DNA from: Ophiostoma sp. CBS 140.51
Taxonomy: Eukaryota > Ascomycota > Sordariomycetes > Ophiostomatales > Ophiostomataceae
Reading direction: 5' to 3'
Length of the DNA: 64,000 nt
Assembly (NCBI GenBank): GCA_029298735.1
Contig: JANSLP010000118.1
Coordinates: 1 to 64,000 of the forward strand
Positions within the stretch are counted from its first letter, which is position 1. Every line of letters begins with the position of its first letter. The notes beneath the pieces were generated by a model. That model was not told where the DNA came from. It made no database searches and was given only the letters and a program-made list of their open reading frames with translations. Made by a program: the position numbers and the translations under genes. Below are positions 1 through 7,787 of this stretch, piece by piece.

Positions 1-228
1 CTCTTAACTAATTGACTTAATTCAAAAAAAAATATTGGATTAAAGTTCTGTTTGCAAAACTTTGGTATCAAAACAAAGCCATCTTTCTTCTACGTCAAAG
101 AACTTGTGAATTCAACGCGAGATAGAAAGTCAAAAGACAGGACAAAGTTTTGGTCATGAAATATTTAGTGGTATCTCTTATTGCATTCTATTTTACTCCA
201 AATTCATCTATTATTGTACTGCCACTTC

Positions 229-1191
229 CTACAACCCCTTGATTAACGACAAAAAGTGATTCCGGAAGCCTTCTGCATTCACACTAACAGCTACTTTACA
301 ATTTGGCGGCGGTGGGTTGGGCACTTCCTGACGATCACCGACCATGACGCCACGTGTGATACCTTCGCCGACCTCGACGTTGACGGCCATCTCCTTGTAC
401 TCGCACAACTCGGGGTGAGAGACGACAGCAACAGCCAGTGGATCGTGCATCGGCACGGATGTCATGCGTGGCAGGCGGCCGGGAAAGCGCCGTGTCTGAT
501 AGGCAATGTACGTGGCGGCGGCTTCGCCGGCAAACTGGGAAAAGCTGCTCTCGGACGCCTTCATGGCGTCGGCATCGTCTGTCGTCATGCGGACTTGAAG
601 AGTGACGTCGAGGCCGATCCACCGCTGCGGTGCCCCCGATCTTAAAACAGCTCTCGCCGCTTCGGGGTCGGTAAACACGTTGAACTCGCCCGGCTTGTTC
701 CACGAGTACATGGTGCCGAAAAAGACGCCGCCCATGATGACAAGTTCCTTGACAAGGGTGGCCACACGGGGCTCGAGGAGAAGGGCCAGGGCCACGTTTG
801 TCAGTGGTCCAATGCAGACAAGTGTAATTTCGCCCGGGTTGGTCAGAATATGCTCGACAATGGCGTGGGCAGCGTAGCGACCGGAGAGCGGTTGGCGGGC
901 GCTTTCTCTCAAGGCTTCGACGTGGGGTGCCACGACTCTCTTGACGTCCGTATGAATCAATGGTGTTGATGCGCCTCGGACAAACGGTGTTGATGTCGAG
1001 ACGCCCAGTCTATCCAGAAGAACACCCGTCAGAATGGTCGCACTCTCGACGTCTGTGTTGCCGTTGACCGTCGTCACCATGTCGAGCTGCAGATCCGGGT
1101 CGGCATAGGCGAGTGCCAGCGCAAAACCGTCATCGACGTCGGCGCCGGCGCCCATCGAAAGGTCTGTGTCCAAGATGATTCGTGTAGGCAT
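229..1191 (-). CDS. Inosine/uridine-preferring nucleoside hydrolase family protein
   Basis: A single-exon gene of 320 residues. The family hydrolyses the N-glycosidic bond of ribonucleosides, releasing free base and ribose, and binds a Ca2+ ion through an N-terminal aspartate cluster. That cluster is visible as DTD (residues 8-10) and DVDDG (18-22), and the conserved histidine lies in MHDPLAVA (His249). Between the two aspartate groups there is an extra LSMGAGA stretch compared with the compact DTDxGxDD form; this variant also occurs in bacterial nucleoside hydrolases. No signal peptide is seen, so the enzyme is probably cytosolic. It is divergent from the sugar transporter at 2155, which suggests joint use in nucleoside or pentose salvage. 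The ATG at 1191 opens directly on the conserved first beta strand (RIILDTD). Base specificity cannot be read from the sequence. Confidence 0.9.
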   Translation of the reverse strand: MPTRIILDTDLSMGAGADVDDGFALALAYADPDLQLDMVTTVNGNTDVESATILTGVLLDRLGVSTSTPFVRGASTPLIHTDVKRVVAPHVEALRESARQPLSGRYAAHAIVEHILTNPGEITLVCIGPLTNVALALLLEPRVATLVKELVIMGGVFFGTMYSWNKPGEFNVFTDPEAARAVLRSGAPQRWIGLDVTLQVRMTTDDADAMKASESSFSQFAGEAAATYIAYQTRRFPGRLPRMTSVPMHDPLAVAVVSHPELCEYKEMAVNVEVGEGITRGVMVGDRQEVPNPPPPNCKVAVSVNAEGFRNHFLSLIKGL

Positions 1192-2154
1192 CGTGGTGAG
1201 TGTGTTGAGTTGTTATGCGGTCTGCTGATGTCGGGGTAAAGTTGGAGATATGTAAGAAAGTAAACACGACGCAAGCTAGAAGAATCAAACAAAAAATAAA
1301 ATAAAATCGGCCTTTTCTCTCTTCCGTCATCGCACATAAACTCTATCGTCACCTTTGAATTCATCCACCTCCACCTGCTGTCCTGTCGGCGTTGATACTC
1401 CGCGTGTACTTGGCCCGATCGGGGCTCGTCGGCTACGCGGTTCACTGTCAGAGCCCTGGATGGCCCTGTAAGTCTCCACAATCGCATTTCTTTCGCTCGT
1501 GGATGGTCCAACTGGAACGCCTCTCCCGCCGCCCTGCCCGGCCTACACCCGGCACTAGTTTGCTTGTCTTTTGCTCGTTCTCACTCCAGCGGGGTCGAAG
1601 GAGCACTGTCCATCCATCGTAAGGATAGTTCGACCGGCACGAGTGCGACAACGACACTTCGAGTCAGGATCTTCACCTCTTTTTTTCTCTTTTCCTCTTT
1701 CCCCCTTCTCCTCACCCATTTCTCCCACACTTCTCCTCACACAAACATTGTCCGGGGTCGGGCCATACAGAATTTTTGCTCGGCAGCCGATCGGTAGACG
1801 ACAAAGACGCACGAAACAACACGCGAAAAAAGACAGACGAAAACGTGGAGTCTCCATCCTTTCTCCATTGTTCGACGTACCCCAGCGAGAGACAGACTTC
1901 CTGCTCGGCTCTTCTCCTCTCTCCCTCTCCTTGGCCTGTTCCTCTCTCTCTGACCGTACCATACATATAAAAGACGCCCATAGCTTTGTGCCCTTGTGCC
2001 ACGCGGCCGTCCTTTATGATGGAGTTTCCCTTCTTCTCTCGCAACCGTCGATCACGCCCAGCTCCTGGCCTGCCGATTCCCATCTGGCTAATCTTGTTGG
2101 TCGTGTTCTTCTTTCTTCTTTTAGTCTTCATCTTTTTGATTGCTCCGTTTCACT
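1192..2154. promoter_or_regulatory. Divergent promoter between nucleoside hydrolase and sugar transporter
   Basis: This 963-bp region separates the two divergent starts. The half nearer the transporter is pyrimidine-rich on the plus strand (about 1670-1760 and 1900-1960), as is usual upstream of fungal transcription starts. It contains three matches to the degenerate CreA carbon-repression consensus SYGGRG: GCGGGG at 1589-1594, CCGGGG at 1752-1757, and CTGGGG on the minus strand at 1880-1885. A GGCTAA hexamer (XlnR-type) lies at 2086-2091, but it is downstream of the TATA box and so probably in the leader. Such short motifs are expected by chance at this density, so their role is inference. 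No further gene is seen here. Confidence 0.5.
1966..1973 (+). promoter_or_regulatory. TATA box of the sugar transporter gene
   Basis: TATAAAAG lies 182-189 bases upstream of the transporter ATG and directly after a long CT-rich tract, which is the usual arrangement for a regulated fungal promoter. The position predicts a leader of roughly 150 bases. Confidence 0.6.
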
Positions 2155-3813
2155 ATGGCTGAGACAAACACGGCCAAGCCGGCCAAGACGGTTGACGTCG
2201 ACGCCGTCAACGTTGCTCCCGCCAACGACGCGTCTGCCGACACGCAGACCATGTCTCAGAACATCGACAAGGCCCTGGCCCAGGGCGAGGCTGTCCAGAT
2301 GCGTTCGACCCTCGACAACCTGCCCTTCTTTGAGGCCATTGTGGTCTTCTGGCGCGTCACTCTCATCTGCTTCATCGGCGCTTTCTGTGCCGCCCTCGAC
2401 GGCTACCAGGTCTCGATCAGCAGCTCTATTGTCTCCAACAAGGGCTTCATCCGCACAATGTCCCACGGCGGCACCGTCCTCAACCCGACCTACGTTTCCG
2501 TCTGGGGTGGCATGCTGTCCACGGGCCAGCTCGTGGGCGTTGGTCTCCTCCAGCTGTTCGCCGACCGTCTTGGCCGCAAATGGGCCATGCATCTTACCTG
2601 GCTCACCCTCTGTGTCTCCGTCGCTCTCGAGTCTGCTGCCAGCAATTGGCTGTACTGGCTGTTCGCCAAGCTGATTGCCGGTGCCGGTCTGGGCATGATG
2701 CAGGCGACCTACCCCGTGTACATTGCCGAGCACTCACCGACCCAGACGCGTGGTCTGCTGACAACGTTCTACATGTTCTGGTACGTCACGGCACAAATTT
2801 TTGCGCCGCTGGCCCTCCGCCAGCTTTCGTATTCCGACCCCTACGACTTCAAGACGCCTGTCTACACACAGTGGGGCATGCTCGGTGTCTTACTTGTGAT
2901 CAATATCTTTTTGCTACCCGAGAGTCCCTGGTGGTTGGTCGAGCGCGGTCGTGTTAGTGATGCCGAAAAGGTGTTGGCTTCGACACACAAGGGCATCGCC
3001 GCCGAGTACAACTACAGCGCCCACAACGAGGTGGCCATTATCGTCGCCACTGTCGAGCACGAGCGTTTGATTTCGAAGAGCGCCACGTCCAACCAGATTG
3101 TCGAGATTGTCCGCGACCGCACCAACCTGTGGCGCCTCTTTATTGCTTTCTGGCCCAAAGCCATGCAGCAGCTGACGGGCCAGAGCGTGACCAACAACTA
3201 CGGCACCTACTTCTTCCAGCTGGCCGGCAACACGGCACCCTTTACCGTCACCATCATTCTGGCCGTGTGCCAGCTTATTGGTGTCCTGTTCTCGTCTCTC
3301 ATCAGCGACAAAGTCGGCCGCCGCTGGCTCACGCTCGGTCTCTTTGGCGCCGGCACTGTCGCCATTTGGGGCATTGGTATTCTCGGCAGTTTCGACTACG
3401 AGTCCCAGAAGCTGGGCAGTGTCCTCGTGTTCTTTGCCTGTCTCTCCAACTTTGGCGTCATTGGTGGTGCCGGTGTCGCCTACTCGTACGTCGCCGAGAT
3501 CCCCAACCAGCGTCTTCGCCAGCGGACGGCCTCGATTGCTCTCATGGGCTCCTTTTGTCTTGGTCTCACGTTCAACTACACTGTGCCCCTCATGCTCAAG
3601 GTCTGGTCTGTCAAGACGGGCTACTTTTTTGCCATTACGGGGACCATCTCGTGCATCATTGGCTTCTTTGTGCTGCCTGAAATCACCATGCGCACCCCCG
3701 CCGAGATTGACGAGATGTTTGCCGACAAGATCGCCCCGCGCAAGTTCCGGAAGCACATTACGCGTGTGCAAATGTTCTTGGAAGAGCAGGAGGCCACGAA
3801 CGAGAAGGCGTAG
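2155..3813 (+). CDS. MFS sugar porter (hexose/disaccharide permease-like)
   Basis: A 552-residue, intron-free member of the sugar porter branch of the major facilitator superfamily, expected in the plasma membrane with 12 transmembrane helices and proton-coupled sugar uptake. Family marks are the DRLGRKW loop between helices 2 and 3 (about residue 136), PESPWWLVERGR after helix 6 (about 255-266), the repeat loop SDKVGRRW (about 383), and a PEI(T)-type C-terminus after helix 12. The hydrophilic first 60 residues and the ISSSIVSNKG segment after helix 1 resemble fungal alpha-glucoside (maltose)-type permeases, but the substrate is not decided by these features. I chose the ATG at 2155; an in-frame TTG 15 bases upstream is not a plausible fungal start. 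It shares a promoter with the nucleoside hydrolase and is followed by xylitol dehydrogenase on the other strand. Confidence 0.9.
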   Translation: MAETNTAKPAKTVDVDAVNVAPANDASADTQTMSQNIDKALAQGEAVQMRSTLDNLPFFEAIVVFWRVTLICFIGAFCAALDGYQVSISSSIVSNKGFIRTMSHGGTVLNPTYVSVWGGMLSTGQLVGVGLLQLFADRLGRKWAMHLTWLTLCVSVALESAASNWLYWLFAKLIAGAGLGMMQATYPVYIAEHSPTQTRGLLTTFYMFWYVTAQIFAPLALRQLSYSDPYDFKTPVYTQWGMLGVLLVINIFLLPESPWWLVERGRVSDAEKVLASTHKGIAAEYNYSAHNEVAIIVATVEHERLISKSATSNQIVEIVRDRTNLWRLFIAFWPKAMQQLTGQSVTNNYGTYFFQLAGNTAPFTVTIILAVCQLIGVLFSSLISDKVGRRWLTLGLFGAGTVAIWGIGILGSFDYESQKLGSVLVFFACLSNFGVIGGAGVAYSYVAEIPNQRLRQRTASIALMGSFCLGLTFNYTVPLMLKVWSVKTGYFFAITGTISCIIGFFVLPEITMRTPAEIDEMFADKIAPRKFRKHITRVQMFLEEQEATNEKA

Positions 3814-4446
3814 TCGTATGTACACTATGTTTGGTGGACAGGAAAATCAAAAGGAGGACGTGAGTAAAGAGAGGATGGTCTAGAATAGACTTTGATATGC
3901 TATCAATACAAACTATCAGAACATGATCCAAGATTCAATGAAAATTCAGAAAATCTACGTGATCGCAGATTACACAGACTATGCAAGACAAATAGACTTG
4001 CCGTGCGGAGCGGCCTTGTAGGGTTTAGTAGAATAGACGGAGTTGATGAAAACCATGGACGTTGTGTCTCCGTGGAACGATTTAAAGACAAGAGTGAGGA
4101 GCTAACTCGAAAGAATATCAACGAGGATAGTAGCGAAATAGACTCTCGGAGAGTCATGTTAAATCCTTTAAAAAGCTTGCAGGAAGGGTCTTCTTTCGTC
4201 CTGCATTCTCGAGTATACGTGCATGCTAGAATCAGTCCGGCCTGAGTGACCCATCGTGAGTTGTGCGTAGCTTTGAAAAGAAGAAGCTTTCTCCATATAT
4301 TTCCATAAGCTGTAGGGCTACATGACTTGGTCTAGCCCACGAGGAAGAGAATAAACACAGAACAAATTTCCACAGAAATCAAAGAGGCTCATGGCCATCG
4401 GAGAAAGTCCGACTCGTGTTAGTGGCCATTTTGGGCCACCTACGGT

Positions 4447-4777
4447 TGACCATAGGCAAACTGCTCGTAAAGTCTAAAACGGATAACGTATGCACCTAGG
4501 CGGCCATCATACTGTGCAAATAGGTGCAAGAACTGGCGAAAAGAAATAAAATAAAAAGCGATAAAAAAAGTAACTAGATAGTTATAGAGTCGAAAAGTGG
4601 AAAGGTCGAAAGGTCGAAAGGTCAAAAGGTGCGAAAGGTGCGAAAGGTGCGAAAAAGGTACGACTTGGCGACTTGTAATTTTCGTTGTTTCGACTTGGCG
4701 ACTTTTCGCCTTTGATACATAGGCGATTATCCCATATTGACTTTTTTAGACTTTACGAGCAGTTTGCCTTATGGTCA
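4447..4777. mobile_element. MITE-like element with 33-bp terminal inverted repeats
   Basis: The left end (4447-4479) starts TGACCATAGGCAAACTGCTC and is matched in inverted orientation by the right end (4744-4777), with a single extra T in the right copy as the only difference over 33 bases. The element is about 331 bp long, AT-rich and non-coding, and its interior carries short tandem repeats. These are the properties of a non-autonomous DNA transposon (MITE). No clear target-site duplication is visible: the flanks are GGT on the left and GTC on the right. No second copy was noticed in this window. A simple long-stem hairpin of other origin is the alternative. Confidence 0.6.
4588..4704. repeat. 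Minisatellite inside the MITE-like element
   Basis: From 4588 to 4660 a unit of 8-9 bases (GAAAGGTC, then GAAAGGTGC) is repeated about eight times with small changes. It is followed by a 14-base direct repeat CGACTTGGCGACTT at 4661-4674 and 4691-4704. Both sit between the inverted repeats, so they probably arose inside the element by slippage. Confidence 0.75.
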
Positions 4778-5157
4778 GTCCCACTGATTCAGATAGACCC
4801 GCCTTCAAAGGGCACCTAAGCCTCCACTGGGACGAGCTTGTCGGGTATAGAACACCGCCTGGAACAATCCTCAAACCAGCAGACCAAGCTGGTCGGTTAA
4901 TATGCGACGTATCCGACGTGTAAGTTCATGTGCATCGTTCACCGTCCCCGAGCATGTCACTCTTTCCCATCTGCGGTCTCCGCAAACAGCTGTCACCGGC
5001 ACTGTTGATATGATTCTTGACAGTCGAGTTCAAAGTAAACAATGCATTTCAATTTCCGTATTAATCATAGTGCTCAGCCTTGTCATTCTGGCCACCCAAA
5101 CTCCAAACTACACACCCCTTCAATTTGACTTGATTTGTTTTTCTGACTCCCAGCACC

Positions 5158-6331
5158 CTAGATCTTCTCGTTTGGGCCGGCGATCAGAATCTTGATCACC
5201 TCGCCCTGCTTCACCTTCTTGAACGCCGCCTCCGCCTGCTCAAAGGCAACCGTCTCGGAAATCAGCTTGCTCACAGGCACCTTGCCCGACGCCACCAGCT
5301 CAATGGCCAGACGGTAGTCGCCAGAGCCGTACCGGAAGCTGCCGCGAACCGTCACCTCCTTGACACACAGGGCCACAATAGGGAAGGTAATGTCGGGCTT
5401 GCCCATACCGCCCTGGACGTAGGTGCCGCCAACGCGGACGGCGTGCAGGCTAGCCTGGATGCTGGGCTCGGCGCCCGAGGCGTCAATGACAACATCGGCA
5501 CCACCAGCCGCCTCAAGACCGGCCTCCTTGAGAATGTTGGCCGCGTTCTCCTGCGGGGTGACACGCTGGCTCATGTAGGTGTGCGTAGCAGCAAACTCCT
5601 TGGCGAACTTGAGCTTGGACTCGACAATGTCGACCGAGACCACAGTCGAGGCGCCAAAGGCCTTGGCCACAGCACAGCACAGAAGACCAACAGGGCCGGC
5701 GCCCATCACGACCACCGACTGGCCGGGCTGCACGCGTGCCTGGCGGCCGACAATGTGCACGGCCACAGCCAGGGGCTCAATCAGGGCACCCTCCTGCAGG
5801 GAAACATGGTCAGGCAGCTTGTAGCAGAAGTCGGAGGGCGCCTTCCAGAAACCGGTAAGAGTGCCGTCGTATGGCGGCGTAGCGGCGAATTGCATGTCCG
5901 GGCACAAGTTGTAGTGGCCCTCGAGACAGCGCACACAGCGGCGGCAGGGGTAGCCGGGCTCCAAAGCGACGCGGTCGCCGACCTTGAGGTCCGAAACCTT
6001 GTCGCCAACCTGGACAACCGTACCTGCCGACTCGTGGCCCAGGACCATGGGGTCCTTGACGACAAAGTGTCCAATGGCACCATGCTCCCAGTAGTGGACA
6101 TCGGAGCCGCAGATGCCCGTGTAGTTGACGGCCACGAGCACCTCGTGCGGCTGGTCGGCCACGGACGGCACAGGGCGGTCCTGGTAGGTGACGTCATGCG
6201 GCTTGTTGAGGACGAACGAAGAGTTCTAAAAAGTCAGCAATGAACCCACAGACAAGCAAAACGAAGACTTTTCTAAAAAAAAAATTGGAGAGACGATGAC
6301 TTACCGACTTGCCGTCTGCTGGGGAAGCCAT
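5158..6331 (-). CDS. xdhA: NAD-dependent xylitol dehydrogenase
   Basis: Two exons (6331-6305 and 6225-5158) join in phase 0 across a 79-base intron with a GTAAGT donor, CTGAC branch site and TAG acceptor, giving 364 residues. The enzyme oxidises xylitol to D-xylulose in the fungal pentose pathway. It is a zinc-dependent medium-chain dehydrogenase: catalytic zinc ligands are in GICGSD (Cys48), GHE (His73, Glu74) and ALIEP (Glu159); structural zinc cysteines are 103, 106, 109 and 117; the nucleotide-binding loop is GAGPVG (184-189) with Asp208 after beta-B, which favours NAD+. The ending ILIAGPNEKI and the overall sequence match ascomycete xylitol dehydrogenases better than L-arabinitol or sorbitol dehydrogenases. 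The first exon codes only nine residues. Confidence 0.93.
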
Positions 6332-7787
6332 TGTGATGTGTGTGTTGTGGTTGTTGGGGAGAGGAGGGGAGGTCGATGAGAAGGGCGGGAGTGTCGAAGC
6401 GAAGAACGGCGAGAATAACGAGGATGACGAGAAAAGGGGGAATACTTGGAGAAAGGAGTAAGAGAGGAAAGAAAAATTGGAAAGAACAGAATATGAAAGG
6501 AAAGGAAAGAACGAGCGAGACATGAAAAAAAAAATATTAAAGCCCAGACCTGCTCCTTCCTTTTTTTTCGTCCCTTCCTTTTTTCATCTCACGAAGCTAG
6601 CACGCAGCTATGACAGCTTAGACACCGCTAACGATATCACCCACACTCGCTACACTCTGCAACTCCAATGATTGCGACCCAACCCAACAGTCCACGAGTC
6701 CACATCCCACCGGAAACCAGCTGCGTACCCGCCGCATGTCGGAAGCTGCTAGCGCGGGGGGGCGTCTCGTCTTCTCTCGTCTCTTGTCTGACAGATTTGT
6801 CGCGGTATTTCACCCCTGGCGCCTACCCCCGCTGTGTCCGCTCTTTTGCGTCCCGTCTGCGGTCACGCTGGCCACCAAAGTTTTGCTCGGTTTCCATATT
6901 TACTTTTTGCACCTCCCCCCTTCCTGTGCCACTGTTCAACAGGATTTCTCCTTGTGGTGCTTCGCGCCTTCCACACCTTCCAAGCCTTCCACGCTTCCAT
7001 ACTCCGCACCGCGCGCAGCTCTTGCCAGATCCCTCCCATCCGCTCGGGAACAATTACCAGAACAAGCACCTCCTACCAGGCGTGCCTTCCCCCACTTTCA
7101 ACCTCAACCACTTGCACGACTGCCGTTTTCAACTACTCCGCGGTCGCCTTGCTCGCCTTCCTCTCCCACTACTCCACGGAGTACTCTCAAAAGTCCACCA
7201 CTCATACAAATAATTCGCCGAGCTTTTTGGCTTCCTATCATTTCGCATTTCGTCTTTTCTTGTCCACATTCCAGTCTAGACCCTCTTGACCCTCTTCCCC
7301 ATTTTCTGTAAATAACCATTTTAACCGCACCAATAAGCGACGTGCCCTCTTTCTTGTTACTCCATCGTTAGCTCTTTTCTCACTTACACGCCCTGAACGC
7401 CCTGACGTCCTCTCGTCTTCTGGTCGTCTCTCGTGGGTTACGCTCGCCTTTCCTCACCGATCCCCGACTACGACCACCACGATTGGATTGCGACAAACTT
7501 CGATGTCGACCCCGAACACGACCCGCGACTTAGGACAACTGCCGCGCTACTCCAAAGATCAACCCAAATCTCTACCGACCACGGGACTCCGGAAAAAATA
7601 GAACGAGGTGCAGATAAAGTGCATCGTGCAGTCGAAAATGCAGACCGTAGGGTTGCAAAGTCGTAGTGCAGGCTGCCGTACAGACTACATACATAAATCT
7701 GTTGTCATGAAAATGCTATGGTCATGCGGGACATCGTAATGGATTGTGATTTGTCTATGTCTACCTCACTGTCTTCATTTCTTTCAT
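6332..7787. promoter_or_regulatory. Upstream region of xylitol dehydrogenase / 3' flank of beta-mannosidase
   Basis: About 1.46 kb with no supportable gene. From 6340 to 6530 the plus strand is purine-rich, so the minus strand has the CT-rich tract expected just upstream of the xylitol dehydrogenase start. The part 6760-7420 is pyrimidine-rich on the plus strand, and its open frames are low-complexity Ser/Pro/Leu runs produced by that composition. A CCAAT pentamer is present near 6664. Confidence 0.5.

Larger units (their letters stand above)
3814..5157. other. Intergenic region, convergent transporter / xylitol dehydrogenase
   Basis: This 1.34-kb stretch holds the 3' flanks of two convergent genes and the MITE-like element at 4447-4777. 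No coding region could be supported in the remainder: open frames are short, AT-rich and without recognisable motifs. Confidence 0.7.

Noticed and set aside
1571..2674. 367-codon open frame covering the transporter leader
   Set aside because: It runs through the CT-rich leader, giving Ser/Pro/Leu runs, and then in the wrong frame through the transporter.
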